Source: Pseudomonas ceruminis (GTDB lineage: Bacteria; Pseudomonadota; Gammaproteobacteria; Pseudomonadales; Pseudomonadaceae). Taken from it: a stretch of 41,846 bases of DNA. The DNA lies in assembly GCF_021602025.1 (NCBI RefSeq), contig NZ_BQHW01000037.1, positions 1 to 41,846 on the forward strand, written 5' to 3'. Made by a program: the position numbers and the translations under genes. A model generated the notes under the pieces. That model made no database searches, was not told the origin of the DNA, and saw only the letters and a program-made list of their open reading frames with translations. Positions 24,524 to 33,866 of this stretch are shown here, one piece after another. Position 1 is the stretch's first letter. Each line of letters begins with the position of its first letter.

Positions 24524-26687
24524 AGGCTTTTTCCTGCCGGTCGAGCCGGTCCAGGACCGGCCGCAGCTCAGCCAGCGGCACCGGACGGCCGAGCAGGTAG
24601 CCCTGAAGATAGTCGCAACCATTGGCTGCGAGGAACTCGTACTGCTCGACCGTTTCGACCCCTTCGCTGACCACCTGCAGGTGCAGGGTGTGGGCCATCG
24701 CGATGATTGCCTGGACGATCTCACGGTCCTTGAGGCTGGCTGGCACGTCGAGCAGGAAGCTGCGGTCGACCTTGAGGACGTCCAGGGGCAAGCGCTTGAG
24801 GTAGGCGAGGGACGAGTAGCCGGTGCCGAAATCATCGATCGACAGGCTGACACCCTGGCCACGAATGCGCTTGAGCAGGGCAACAGTACGCTGAACGTCC
24901 CCCATCAAGGCATTCTCAGTGATCTCCAGTTCCAGGTGCCGAGGCGCCAGGCCGGCGTGGAATAACGCCATTTCCACTTCGTTGGGCAGCCCTTCATGGC
25001 CCAGCGTCACCGCAGAGCAGTTGACGGTGAGCTTGAGGTTGGCGAAACCGTGGCGGTGCAATTGCGCCAGGTCTTCGCAGGCATGGCGCAGCACCCACAA
25101 GTCCAGGTCGATGATCAGGCCATTGGCTTCGGCAATGCCAATGAACCGTTCAGGGCTCAGCAGGCCATGCTGTGGGTGCTGCCAGCGTACCAGCGCTTCG
25201 AGCTTGGCCACCTGGCCATTGTGCAGGTCGAATATCGGCTGGTAATGCACACGCAGGCCGCGCTCTTCCAGCAGCGCGATGCGCAGTTCTTCTTCGAGCT
25301 GCAGTTCGAGGGTGGCCCGGCTTTTCAGGCTGCTGTTGAAAAAATGCAGGCTATTGCGACCACTGCCCTTGGATTGGTAAAGCGCCAGGTCTGCGTGTTT
25401 GAGCAATTCTTCTGCGGTCAGCCCGTCGTCGGGGTAAATACTGATGCCGATGCTGGTGGTCATGACCATGCGCCGCCCCCCAAGGTCAATGGGGTCTTTC
25501 ATCCGCTGCATGATGCGTTGGGCCAGATGACGCGCCTCGTCGGGGCCGTTGAGGCTGGTGACTACGCAGAACTCGTCGCCGCCGAACCGCGCCACCAGGT
25601 CGTGGCTGCGGGTGGCGGCTTTGATATGGCTGGCGATCACCTTGAGCATCTGGTCCCCAGCATCGTGGCCGAGGCTGTCGTTGATGCGTTTGAAATGATC
25701 GATGTCGAGGAACATCACCGCCAGGCGATTTTCGCTGGGGTCCTGTTCTGCCAGGCGTTCGGCGAACACCTGGTTGAAGCCTCGGCGGTTGACCAGGCTG
25801 GTCAAGGCGTCGTAATGCGCCGCCTGCTGCAGCGAGGCGCGCGCCTGGTCCAACTGGCTGAGCAGCATGCTGACGCGGCGCAGGTCGTGTTCCTTGCTCT
25901 GCAGCTTCTTGTCGGAAAGGGCAGCGCTGATGCTGCTGCCGCTGATCAGCAGGGTGATGAACGCCACGGTCAGGCCCAGTTGCAGGCTGTTGTCAGCCGA
26001 TGGCAGGCTCAGGGCGGTGTCGGCCGGGATCACCAGGCTCATTGCTGCCATGGCGGTGAAGTGCGTCGCGACGATGCCGCTGGCCATCAGCAGGCTTGCG
26101 CCATACTTCATGGCCTGGTGCAACGTGCCGCTGCCGTTGCGAAAGTACCGCGCCAGCAACAAGGCAGCGAGGCTGGTGAGCAGGGCGATGGCCGCGCTGG
26201 CCAGCAACATGCCGGTTTGATAGTACTGCTGCGCGCCGGTCTGTAAGGCGGCCATACCGACAAAATGCATGAGGATGATGCCCAGGCCAATCAGCAAGGC
26301 GCTTTGCAGGTAGTGGCGCGGGTGCATCTGGGGGCGGTCGAGGCTGGTCATCGCCAGCCAGGCCACAATCAGTGCGATCAGCAGCGAAAGGCCGGTGAGC
26401 GAGACGTCATAGTGAATCTCCACCGGGGCCTGGAACGCCAGCATGCTGATGAAGTGCATGGCCCATATGCCGCCAGCCAGGCAGCAGGCCCCCAGTATGC
26501 GCCATTGCCGCTGCGCCGCCGGCTGCTCACTGTGCGATTGGCGTTCAGCCATGTCGAGGGTGGCGAAGCAGGCTGCGCTGGCTACGGCGAAGGCGATCAG
26601 GATCAGCAGAGGTTCATGGCGGCAGTCGGTGACTATCCGTCCGGTGACCGGCAGTTCGGCGAACAGTTGCAATCCCAGCCATTCCAT
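24423..26687 (-). CDS. MHYT-GGDEF-EAL c-di-GMP signalling membrane protein
   Basis: A 754-residue inner-membrane protein. Residues about 20-235 form a seven-helix MHYT sensor with the motifs MHFISM, MHFVGM and THFTAM, a fold proposed to bind copper and sense O2, CO or NO. Then come GGDEF (369-373), with the inhibitory RxxD site RSHD nine residues earlier, and an EAL domain (EALVRW, E497) with DDFGTGYSS. Both halves look intact, so it could make and degrade c-di-GMP. I chose the start giving MEWLGLQ. The tail after the EAL domain, about 33 residues, overlaps the convergent dehydrogenase gene. On the minus strand CTATACT at 26727-26721 resembles a sigma-70 or sigma-S -10 box. Confidence 0.93.
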   Translation of the reverse strand: MEWLGLQLFAELPVTGRIVTDCRHEPLLILIAFAVASAACFATLDMAERQSHSEQPAAQRQWRILGACCLAGGIWAMHFISMLAFQAPVEIHYDVSLTGLSLLIALIVAWLAMTSLDRPQMHPRHYLQSALLIGLGIILMHFVGMAALQTGAQQYYQTGMLLASAAIALLTSLAALLLARYFRNGSGTLHQAMKYGASLLMASGIVATHFTAMAAMSLVIPADTALSLPSADNSLQLGLTVAFITLLISGSSISAALSDKKLQSKEHDLRRVSMLLSQLDQARASLQQAAHYDALTSLVNRRGFNQVFAERLAEQDPSENRLAVMFLDIDHFKRINDSLGHDAGDQMLKVIASHIKAATRSHDLVARFGGDEFCVVTSLNGPDEARHLAQRIMQRMKDPIDLGGRRMVMTTSIGISIYPDDGLTAEELLKHADLALYQSKGSGRNSLHFFNSSLKSRATLELQLEEELRIALLEERGLRVHYQPIFDLHNGQVAKLEALVRWQHPQHGLLSPERFIGIAEANGLIIDLDLWVLRHACEDLAQLHRHGFANLKLTVNCSAVTLGHEGLPNEVEMALFHAGLAPRHLELEITENALMGDVQRTVALLKRIRGQGVSLSIDDFGTGYSSLAYLKRLPLDVLKVDRSFLLDVPASLKDREIVQAIIAMAHTLHLQVVSEGVETVEQYEFLAANGCDYLQGYLLGRPVPLAELRPVLDRLDRQEKAFSACCDTALPGSPDLFADSPGYRADASIVRRDH

Positions 26688-26804
26688 TGCTTGTCTCTGC
26701 GTCGAGTGGGCACCCAAGGCAGTATAGGAAGAGGTGTTTAACCCTTCCTGAATAATGGCGCTTTGATTGCAATGATTTGGTTATGGTGTTGATAGCGGCG
26801 GGGC

Positions 26805-26833
26805 ATAAAAAAGGAGGCGCGGTGCGCCTCCTT
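26805..26833 (-). terminator. Strong terminator of rapA
   Basis: On the minus strand AAGGAGGCGC and GCGCCTCCTT form a perfect 10-bp stem over a 3-nt loop, then a T-run. It lies 17 bases after the rapA stop. Confidence 0.9.
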
Positions 26834-26849
26834 GAGAGTTGCAACGGTG

Positions 26850-29696
26850 TCAGCCGGCAACCAGTACGCGAATTGCCTCCAGGCGCAACGCCGCCTTGTC
26901 GAGCATTGCCAGGCCGTCTTCACGCTGCTTGCGCAAAGCTTCGATCTCGCTGTCGCGCACGCTCGGGTTGACTGCCTTGAGGGCCGTCAGGCGTGCCAGT
27001 TCTTCATCGGCCTCGGCCGCCAGGCGGCGCTGCGCCTCGGCCACGCGTTCGACGTGGGTGGGCATGATCTTGGCCTCACCGCCGCTGATGCGTTTGGCGA
27101 GCACATCCCGCTGGGCCTGGACGAACTTGTTGGCGCTGGCGCGCGGCACGCTTTCGAGTTGGTCGTTGAGCGTTTCGAAGGCCACGCGCGAAGCCAGGTC
27201 GTTGCCGTTGGTGTCGAGCAGGCAGCGCAGCGCTGCGGGGGGCAGGTAGCGGCCCAGTTGCAGGCTGCGAGGTGCCACCACTTCGCTGACGAACAGCAGT
27301 TCGAGCAGCACCGTGCCTGGCTTGAGTGCCTTGTTCTTGATCAAGGCGACGGCAGTGTTGCCCATCGAACCGGACAGCACCAGGTCCATGCCACCCTGGA
27401 CCATCGGGTGTTCCCAGGTGAGGAACTGCATGTCCTCGCGCGACAGCGCCTGGGCGCGGTCGTAGGTGATGGTCACGCCTTCATCGTCGCCCAGCGGGAA
27501 GCTGGCATCGAGCATCTTTTCGCTCGGCTTGAGGATCAGTGCATTTTCCGAGTGGTCTTCGCTGTCGATGCCAAAGGCGTCGAACAGGGTTTCCATGTAG
27601 ATCGGCAAGGCGAACTGGTCATCTTGCTCGAGGATGTCCTCGACCAGCGCCTGGCCCTCGCCAGCCCCGCCAGAGTTGAGCTCCAGCAAACGGTCGCGGC
27701 CGCTGTGCAGCTCCGCTTCCAGGCGCTCGCGCTCGCCGCGGGCTTCGGCCACCAATGCATCCCAGGCCTTGGCTTCGCCACCTTCGAGCATCGGCAGCAG
27801 GCGTGGGCCGAACTGATGCTGCAGGGCATTGCCGGTGGGGCAGGTGTTGAGGAAGGCGTTGAGGCCCTGGTGGTACCACTGGAACAGGCGCTCCTGCGGG
27901 CCATCCTGCAGGTAGGGGATGTGCAACTGGATGGTGTGCTTCTGGCCAATCCGGTCAAGGCGCCCGATCCGCTGCTCGAGCAGGTCGGGGTGAGCCGGCA
28001 GATCGAACATCACCAGGTGATGGGCGAACTGGAAGTTGCGGCCCTCGCTGCCGATCTCCGAACAGATCAGCACCTGCGCGCCAAACTCCTCGTCGGCGAA
28101 ATAGGCGGCGGCGCGGTCGCGCTCGAGGATGCTCATGCCCTCGTGGAAGACCGAAGCCGGAATGCCCGAACGTACGCGCAGGGCGTCTTCCAGGTCCATG
28201 GCGGTTTCAGCGTGCGCGCAGATAACCAGGACCTTGGTGCGCTTGAGCATTTTCAGCGTGTCGATCAGCCAGTCGACCCTTGGGTCAAAGCGCCACCAGC
28301 GCTCATCGTCGCTGACGTCGCCCTGGGCCTGGAAGGCCACTTCCGGGTACAGCTCGGCGTGCTCGCCGGGCGGCAGGTCGCGGTACTGCTCCGGTGTGGC
28401 CAGCGGGTAGGCATGCAACTCGCGCTCGGGGAAGCCTTGAATGGCGGCACGGGTGTTACGGAACAGCACGCGGCCGGTGCCATGGCGGTCGAGCAGTTCG
28501 CGGATCAGGCGTGCGCTGGCCTCGCTGTCGCCATCGCTGACCGCTGCCAGCAGGGCTTCGCCTTCGGCGCCCAGGAAGCCCTGGATGGTGGCGTGGGCCT
28601 TGGGCGACAGGCGGCCTTCATCGAGCAGTTCCTGCACCGCTTCGGCTACCGGCCGATAGTGCTCGCTCTCGGCGCGGAAGGCGGCAAGGTCGTGGAAACG
28701 GTTGGGGTCAAGCAGGCGCAGGCGGGCGAAGTGGCTGTCCTGCCCAAGCTGCTCCGGGGTAGCGGTGAGCAACAGTACGCCCGGGATAACCTGGGCCAAT
28801 TGCTCGACCAGCCCGTATTCGACGCTGATCTGGTCTTCGTGCCATACCAGATGGTGCGCTTCGTCGACCACCATCAGGTCCCAGCCGGCAGCGAACAGTG
28901 CGTCCTGGGCTTTTTCGTCGTCGACCAGCCATTCAAGGGCGACCAGCGCCAACTGGGCATCTTCGAAGGGGTTGCTGGCATCGCTTTCGATGAAGCGCTC
29001 GGCGTCGAACAGGGCGACTTGCAAGTTGAAGCGCCGGCGCATTTCCACCAGCCACTGGTGCTGAAGGTTTTCTGGCACCAGGATCAGTACGCGGCTGGCG
29101 CGCCCGGTCAGCAGTTGGCGGTGGATGACCAGGCCGGCTTCGATAGTTTTGCCCAGGCCCACTTCGTCGGCCAGCAGAACACGTGGGGCACTGCGGTCAG
29201 CCACTTCGCGGGCGATGTGCAACTGGTGGGCGATCGGCTGCGCACGGCAACCGCCCAGGCCCCACAACGCCGACTGAACCTGCTTGCTGGTGTGCTGCAG
29301 AGTGTTGTAGCGCAGGCTGAACCACGACAGCGGGTCGATCTGCCCGGCAAACAGGCGGTCGCTGGCCAGGCGGAACTGGATGAAGTTCGACAGTTGGGTT
29401 TCCGGCAGGGTGCGCGGCTGGTTCTGCCCGTCGAGCCCGTGGTAGACCATCAGGCCGTCGATATCCTCGACCTCGCGTACGGTCAGTTTCCAGCCTTCGA
29501 AATGGGTGATCTGGTCACCTGGCGAGAAGCGCACGCGGGTCAGCGGCGCATTGCGCAGGGAATACTGGCGGGTGTCGCCAGTGGCCGGGTAGAGCACGGT
29601 GAGCAAGCGGCCATCCTGTGCCAGGATGGTCCCCAGGCCGAGCTCCGCTTCGCTGTCGCTGATCCAGCGTTGCCCCGGTTGATACTGCTGCGCCAT
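26850..29696 (-). CDS. rapA: RNA polymerase-associated helicase-like ATPase RapA (HepA)
   Basis: A 948-residue Swi2/Snf2 ATPase that binds RNA polymerase and frees it for reuse after transcription. An N-terminal Tudor-like pair (about 1-105) is followed by the ATPase lobe with [12 protein letters not shown] (177-188) and DEAH (278-281), a helicase C-terminal lobe with [16 protein letters not shown], and the RapA-specific C-terminal domain. Length is close to E. coli (968). It stands alone, with a strong terminator after it. Confidence 0.96.
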   Translation of the reverse strand: MAQQYQPGQRWISDSEAELGLGTILAQDGRLLTVLYPATGDTRQYSLRNAPLTRVRFSPGDQITHFEGWKLTVREVEDIDGLMVYHGLDGQNQPRTLPETQLSNFIQFRLASDRLFAGQIDPLSWFSLRYNTLQHTSKQVQSALWGLGGCRAQPIAHQLHIAREVADRSAPRVLLADEVGLGKTIEAGLVIHRQLLTGRASRVLILVPENLQHQWLVEMRRRFNLQVALFDAERFIESDASNPFEDAQLALVALEWLVDDEKAQDALFAAGWDLMVVDEAHHLVWHEDQISVEYGLVEQLAQVIPGVLLLTATPEQLGQDSHFARLRLLDPNRFHDLAAFRAESEHYRPVAEAVQELLDEGRLSPKAHATIQGFLGAEGEALLAAVSDGDSEASARLIRELLDRHGTGRVLFRNTRAAIQGFPERELHAYPLATPEQYRDLPPGEHAELYPEVAFQAQGDVSDDERWWRFDPRVDWLIDTLKMLKRTKVLVICAHAETAMDLEDALRVRSGIPASVFHEGMSILERDRAAAYFADEEFGAQVLICSEIGSEGRNFQFAHHLVMFDLPAHPDLLEQRIGRLDRIGQKHTIQLHIPYLQDGPQERLFQWYHQGLNAFLNTCPTGNALQHQFGPRLLPMLEGGEAKAWDALVAEARGERERLEAELHSGRDRLLELNSGGAGEGQALVEDILEQDDQFALPIYMETLFDAFGIDSEDHSENALILKPSEKMLDASFPLGDDEGVTITYDRAQALSREDMQFLTWEHPMVQGGMDLVLSGSMGNTAVALIKNKALKPGTVLLELLFVSEVVAPRSLQLGRYLPPAALRCLLDTNGNDLASRVAFETLNDQLESVPRASANKFVQAQRDVLAKRISGGEAKIMPTHVERVAEAQRRLAAEADEELARLTALKAVNPSVRDSEIEALRKQREDGLAMLDKAALRLEAIRVLVAG

Positions 29697-29826
29697 ACTG
29701 CCTGAACTCCCGCGATGAAAAGCCGGCTATGTTAACGGATAGGCCGGGCGGACCATAGACCAGAAGTCCATCAGTCTAGCTGTTTCATCGCCGAATACGG
29801 TCTTGCCGACGAGGGCTACGGAAGAC

Positions 29827-30522
29827 ATGCCGCTCAAGCACCCCTGGTTGAACGCTTCCCTGGCTGCGGGCAGCCTCTTGCTGCTGGCCGCCTGCGAACA
29901 GAAAAATTTCGAAACCTTGCCGCCGATTCCGGTCGAGCAGCTTGAGGTCCTGGGTGTGCAGACACCGATCAAGAGCGTGCATTTTCGCGACCGCGAAGGG
30001 GAAGGCCTGCTGGTGTTGAGTCGCACCGATGGCCAGGCCGTCGATGCCGAGTCCGAACAGGAAGTGGACAAGGTGGTGCTCAAGGCCACGCTGTACGGGC
30101 GCGCCGCTGAAAGCGACGGCTTCAAGCCACGCTGGCAGATCGAGCAGGAGACCACCTGTCCTGGGCTGGACCTGGATGTCGATTTCTATACTGATGTCAG
30201 CGACGTCAGCGACCTCAACAAGGACGGCGTCGCCGAGGTGACGGTGGCCAGTCACGCCTTTTGTGGCGGGGGCATCGACCCTCACGACATTGCTATTGAA
30301 ATGCGCGAGGGCCAGGCCAGCTACACCATCACCGGGCAGTCGCTGATCACCCCGGCCGGCGAAGAGCCCATCGGTGGTGAGCGTGAAGACAGCGCTTCGC
30401 TGAAGAATGCCTCTGCGGTGCTTCGCGAGCACATGGATGCGGTCTGGCAGCAGGTCTACAAGCGGCCCTGGAGCGAAGCCAGCCCGCCCGCCGATGATGA
30501 CCCGGAAGACGAAGCCCAATAG
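29827..30522 (+). CDS. Lipoprotein of unknown function
   Basis: A 231-residue lipoprotein (lipobox LAAC, Cys23). The mature chain has a beta-rich core with an acidic Asn-Asp stretch (DLNKDGVAEVTVASHAF) like the calcium loops of FG-GAP or EF-hand-like repeats, and two Cys in CPGLD and FCGGG. The C-terminus is acidic (PADDDPEDEAQ). No catalytic motif. I chose the ATG eight codons into the frame because it gives the signal sequence. It diverges from rapA with 130 bases between. Role unknown; likely in the periplasm. Confidence 0.75.
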   Translation: MPLKHPWLNASLAAGSLLLLAACEQKNFETLPPIPVEQLEVLGVQTPIKSVHFRDREGEGLLVLSRTDGQAVDAESEQEVDKVVLKATLYGRAAESDGFKPRWQIEQETTCPGLDLDVDFYTDVSDVSDLNKDGVAEVTVASHAFCGGGIDPHDIAIEMREGQASYTITGQSLITPAGEEPIGGEREDSASLKNASAVLREHMDAVWQQVYKRPWSEASPPADDDPEDEAQ

Positions 30523-30631
30523 CGCTCTGTCTATACTGGCAAGACGCGGCTGTGACCGGCCGCACATCCTCATCCGCCGATATTCAAGGTGGCTGACAAC
30601 TGGCCGACACAGTAGGCACAGGAGAACTTCC

Positions 30632-30961
30632 ATGCTGCCGCCGATCATTCCGCTCAGTGCCGCCCCCGTGACCTCGCAACAAGACCCGGTCAAACCGACC
30701 CCGGACATCAAACCGGTGGTCCCCGTGCAGCCTTCTTCAGGCGAAAGCGCCATTGACCTCAAGCACCAGCGCGATCCGCAGGAGCAGGCTTTGTTGCTGC
30801 GCGATGAACAGCGCCGTCAGCAACGGCGCAACGGCAAAGGCGACGAAGAGCGCTACAGCGCCGTGCCCGGTGATGAAGTCAATGCCGACAACACCGTGCC
30901 GGTAGCTCCGCTGATGGGCGAGCAAACACGCCAGGGCTTGCTGGTGGACATTGAAGTCTGA
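30632..30961 (+). CDS. Disordered Pro/Gln-rich hypothetical protein
   Basis: A 109-residue protein without signal peptide or membrane segment. Residues 1-30 are Pro-rich, 45-70 are charged and Gln/Arg-rich (LLLRDEQRRQQRRNGKGDEERYS), and the end is VPVAPLMGEQTRQGLLVDIEV. It is predicted to be mostly disordered. A clear AGGAGA precedes the ATG. I know of no defined function. It follows the lipoprotein gene by 109 bases on the same strand, so co-transcription is possible. Confidence 0.65.
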   Translation: MLPPIIPLSAAPVTSQQDPVKPTPDIKPVVPVQPSSGESAIDLKHQRDPQEQALLLRDEQRRQQRRNGKGDEERYSAVPGDEVNADNTVPVAPLMGEQTRQGLLVDIEV

Positions 30962-31028
30962 TTCGGGGCTGGCCATGGCCGCCGCCTGGCTTCATCATGC
31001 AGGTCTCTGTTGATCGTCGAGCCCACCC

Positions 31029-31190
31029 ATGAGCCAAGACAACCTCATCGACTTCGATGCCGAACGTGCCAAGCGCGTCCATGACCTCAAGGAAAAGCGC
31101 CTGAACGAAGTGCGCCAAGCCTTCGAGCAGGCCATGCCATTGAGCACGGCCAAGAAGAAAAAGCCCAAAGGCAAGCCCAAGAAACGCTGA
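31029..31190 (+). CDS. 53-residue Lys-rich hypothetical protein
   Basis: A small frame reading MSQDNLIDFDAERAKRVHDL and ending in a strongly basic tail (KKKKPKGKPKKR). The middle is a likely amphipathic helix (EKRLNEVRQAFEQAM). The acidic head and basic tail suggest a nucleic-acid- or ribosome-associated peptide, but this is inference. The ribosome binding site is not strong. The tail ends at a stop 3 bases before the first Anr-type box. It is real in the sense of codon usage and shape, but no function is known to me. Confidence 0.6.
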   Translation: MSQDNLIDFDAERAKRVHDLKEKRLNEVRQAFEQAMPLSTAKKKKPKGKPKKR

Positions 31191-31193
31191 AAC

Positions 31194-31207
31194 TTGACCC
31201 AGGTCAA
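31194..31207 (+). promoter_or_regulatory. Upstream FNR/Anr-type box
   Basis: TTGACCCAGGTCAA is a perfect dyad (TTGAC-N4-GTCAA), close to the Anr/FNR consensus TTGAT-N4-ATCAA. Its centre is 51 bases upstream of the second box, so both face the same side of the helix. Confidence 0.65.
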
Positions 31208-31244
31208 CCCTGCGTCCGCCTCGCGTGCCCGGCCCCGGGCACCA

Positions 31245-31258
31245 TTGACCTCGGTCAA
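31245..31258 (+). promoter_or_regulatory. Proximal FNR/Anr-type box and class II promoter
   Basis: TTGACCTCGGTCAA is a second perfect dyad. A -10-like TACCTT lies at 31281-31286, so the inferred start site near 31293 would put the box centre at -41.5, the class II position for FNR-type activators. Confidence 0.7.
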
Positions 31259-31325
31259 TTCCCCTCGCCACCGTATTCGTTACCTTGCACCCATCGGACA
31301 ACGGCAAACGAATCGGGAGGCCGAC

Positions 31326-31442
31326 ATGTTCTTCGACAATGTGGTTATCGCAGGCGTGGTAACGGTCGGGTTGATGTTCGCCTTCTTCGCTGGTCTGGGC
31401 ATTTTCATCTGGAAGGACGCGAACAAGCGCAAGCCGCGCTGA
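31326..31442 (+). CDS. ccoM: cbb3-type cytochrome c oxidase small subunit CcoM
   Basis: A 38-residue protein that is almost entirely one transmembrane helix (about residues 5-29), with a short acidic N-terminus MFFDN and a basic C-terminus WKDANKRKPR. The pattern matches the CcoM subunit, found as an extra helix in the cbb3 oxidase of P. stutzeri, where it stabilises the complex. GGAGG sits upstream of the ATG. Two Anr-type boxes precede it, fitting low-oxygen control like the cco operons. A strong TTCG-loop terminator follows, so it is monocistronic. It lies away from the ccoNOQP genes, as expected for a standalone subunit. Confidence 0.78.
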   Translation: MFFDNVVIAGVVTVGLMFAFFAGLGIFIWKDANKRKPR

Positions 31443-31474
31443 CCTTTCAGGTTCATGAGCACGCAAGGCATTTA

Positions 31475-31500
31475 GGGCGACTTCGGTCGCCCATTTTTTT
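31475..31500 (+). terminator. Terminator of ccoM
   Basis: GGGCGAC and GTCGCCC form a 7-bp stem over a TTCG loop, followed by A and seven T. It lies 32 bases after the ccoM stop. Confidence 0.9.
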
Positions 31501-31588
31501 GCCTGATGGTTTTATCTCCAGTGTCGGCGTTTGGGCGGAGCGCCCCAGGCAGAAGCCGGCGCTGGGAAATCTGCTGAATATAAAGATG

Positions 31589-31602
31589 ATTAGCTAGCTA
31601 AT
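31589..31602. promoter_or_regulatory. 14-bp palindrome, MarR/SlyA-like operator
   Basis: ATTAGCTAGCTAAT is a perfect palindrome whose core TTAGCTAGCTAA differs by one base from the E. coli SlyA site TTAGCAAGCTAA. It lies 72 bases before the efflux gene start, where a MarR-type repressor would act. Confidence 0.6.
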
Positions 31603-31673
31603 TATTTGCCAGCGCATTATTCTTCCCTGCGTTGTCTATCGTTTATCAGACCATCCCCCGCAAGGTCCGCTCT

Positions 31674-33662
31674 GTGCCCATCACTTTCCAGGCCCTGTTC
31701 GCACCCAGCAGCGCCGCCATCAAGTTCGCCATCAAGACCCTGCTCGGTGGCGGGCTGGCATTATGGCTGGCGATGCGTTGGGGCCTGGAGCAACCGTCCT
31801 GGGCGTTGATGACCGCGTTCATCGTTGCCCAGCCGTTGTCAGGCATGGTCGTGCAGAAGGGCCTTGCGCGGCTCGCCGGGACCTTGGTCGGCACCTTCAT
31901 GTCGGTGCTGTTCATTGGGCTGTTCGCCCAGACCCCCTGGCTTTTCCTCATCACCCTGGCCCTCTGGCTGGCCTTGTGCACGGCCGCCTCCACGCAGTTG
32001 CGCAGTGCCTGGGCCTATGCATTCGTGCTGGCGGGCTACACCGCTGCCATCATTGCACTGCCGGCAATCGATCACCCCCTTCAGGTGTTCGACCAGGCGG
32101 TGGCGCGCTGTACCGAAATTTCCCTGGGGATTTGCTGCGCGACTGCTACCAGCGCTTTGCTCTGGCCGATGCGCGTCGAACAGCAACTTGCCGGGCAGGC
32201 GCGTCAGGCCTGGCAGAACGGCTTGCAGGCGGCAAGTGCCATGCTCGGCGGCGAAGATGAAGCGCGCAAGGGCCTGCTTGAGAGCCTCGGGCGTATCGTG
32301 GCCATCGATACGCAGCGCGAGCATGCCTGGTTCGAGGGGCCGCGCGGGCGCCAACGGGCCCGGGCGATTCGGGGGTTGAGCCAGAAGCTGATGGTGCTGT
32401 TGCGCATTTCGCGCTCGGTCCGTCGCCAGTGACGCCAACTCGATGAGCAGCAGGCCACACAGCTTGCACCTTGGCTTGCTGAGGTGCGCGCACAGTTGGG
32501 CGCGCCCGACCGGGCAAGCTTGCTGTTGCTGCGCCAGCGTGTCTGGGATGCCGCCCATGACGAGCACATCAGTTCCTCTGAACATTTTTGCCTGGCCCGG
32601 ATGGCCTTGCTGCTGGACTATGCGATGGCCGCCACCCAGGCACTGGACGATGTCGAAACAGGCAGGGCGCCTAAGGATGTCCCTCAGGGGCTGGCCGCGC
32701 ACCATGACTGGTCGCTGGCCCTGCTGTTCGGCTCGCGCAGTGCACTGGCATTTCTGGCGATGAGTGGCTTCTGGCTGGCCACTGCCTGGCCGTCGGCCCC
32801 GGGTGGGCTGGTCCTGACCTGTGTGGTGTGCAGCCTGTTCGCCAGCCGGGAAAACGGTGCGCAGATCGGCCTTGGGTTCTTGCGTGGCATCTTGCTGGCG
32901 ATTCCGGTCGCCTTGTTGGTCGGGCAGATCGTCCTGCCGCAATGGAGCAGTTTTGCCATGCTGTGCCTGGGCATGGGCGTTCCCCTGTTTTTTGGCGCCC
33001 TGGGCATGGCCCATCCGCGCACTGGGGCCACGGCCACCTCCTACTGCCTGCATTTCATCGTGCTGGTGGCGCCGCTCAATACCATGCAGTTCGGGGTGGC
33101 GACGATGCTCAACAGCGCATTGGCCATGCTGACGGGGGTAGGGGCGGCGGTCCTGGCGTTCCGTCTGCTGGTGTTCCGCCACCCGGCCTGGCTTGGCCGC
33201 CGCTTGCGTGCGGCCACTCAGAATGACCTGGTACGCCTGACCCGACGCGACCTGCGCGGCGCCGACAGCTGGTTTGGTGGGCGCATGGCTGACCGGCTGA
33301 TGCAACTGGCCCGGCATGCCAGCGAACTGCCCGAAGCCGAGCGCAAGCGCTGGGACGATGGCCTGCACAGCCTGGATATAGGTGATGAACTGGTGCACCT
33401 GCGCCTGTGCCTGGCGGTTGCGCAGGCGCCGCTGGAGACTGCGCAGCGAGCGTATCTGAAGCGCGTGGAGGCAGTGCTTGCCGAGGGCCCGGCAGCCGGC
33501 CGCGGGCAGCGCCTGGACGCCGCCAGCCAGGCATTCATTGCGGCCCTCAAGCGCCAACCGGTCAGCGACCCGCTGCGGCTGGCCGAAGGTGCGGTCCTGC
33601 AACTGCAAAAAAGCTGGGGCAAGTGGTGCCGCTGGCAGGAGGAGACTCATGGGCTTGCGTGA
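31674..33662 (+). pseudogene. FUSC/AaeB-like efflux pump gene, split by an in-frame TGA
   Basis: A fusaric-acid-resistance/AaeB-type inner-membrane exporter, about 662 residues if read through. The N-terminal part has membrane helices (KFAIKTLLGGGLALWLAM, WALMTAFIVAQPLSGMV). The second part repeats the architecture with another membrane block and a soluble C-terminal end. A TGA at 32430-32432 stops the frame after SVRRQ. The same frame stays open on both sides without any shift, and TGA would be TGG (Trp) by one base. The halves are 31674-32432 and 32433-33662. I chose the GTG start with AAGG upstream. It is the pump of an operon with DUF1656 and HlyD genes. It may be a true null allele, a sequence error or a stop that is sometimes read through. 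Confidence 0.8.
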
Positions 33663-33855
33663 GTGGGCGCTTGGCGGGGTATTGCTGAGCCCGTTTCTGA
33701 TCTACGTGCTGATGGCGCTGGTGCTCACCGGCCTGCTGCGTCTGGTGGTGCAGGCCACGCCCCTGGGGCGCTGGATCTGGCATGAGGCGCTGTTCGACAC
33801 CGCGCTGTTCGTGTGTGTGCTTTACCTGGTAGTCCGTCTGCTCGGGCCTTTGTAA
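33649..33855 (+). CDS. DUF1656 small membrane protein (AaeX-like)
   Basis: A 68-residue protein with two transmembrane helices (about residues 9-34 and 46-66), matching DUF1656. In E. coli the same family is AaeX, encoded next to the AaeA/AaeB aromatic-acid exporter. A strong AGGAGG precedes the ATG. Its start overlaps the end of the FUSC frame by 14 bases, so it is normally translated in coupling with it. It is followed 11 bases later by the HlyD-type gene. Its mechanical role in the pump is unknown. Confidence 0.87.
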   Translation: MGLREWALGGVLLSPFLIYVLMALVLTGLLRLVVQATPLGRWIWHEALFDTALFVCVLYLVVRLLGPL

Positions 33856-33866
33856 GGAGTGAATGA

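Noticed and set aside
26832-29705. A 957-codon open frame antisense to the whole of rapA
   Set aside because: High GC at third codon positions keeps the opposite frame free of stops; the translation is low-complexity, lacks domain motifs, and rapA on the other strand is clearly real.
31839-33650. A 603-codon open frame antisense to the FUSC gene
   Set aside because: Shadow of a real coding strand. It does not explain the TGA at 32430, since the plus-strand frame is conserved on both sides of the stop.
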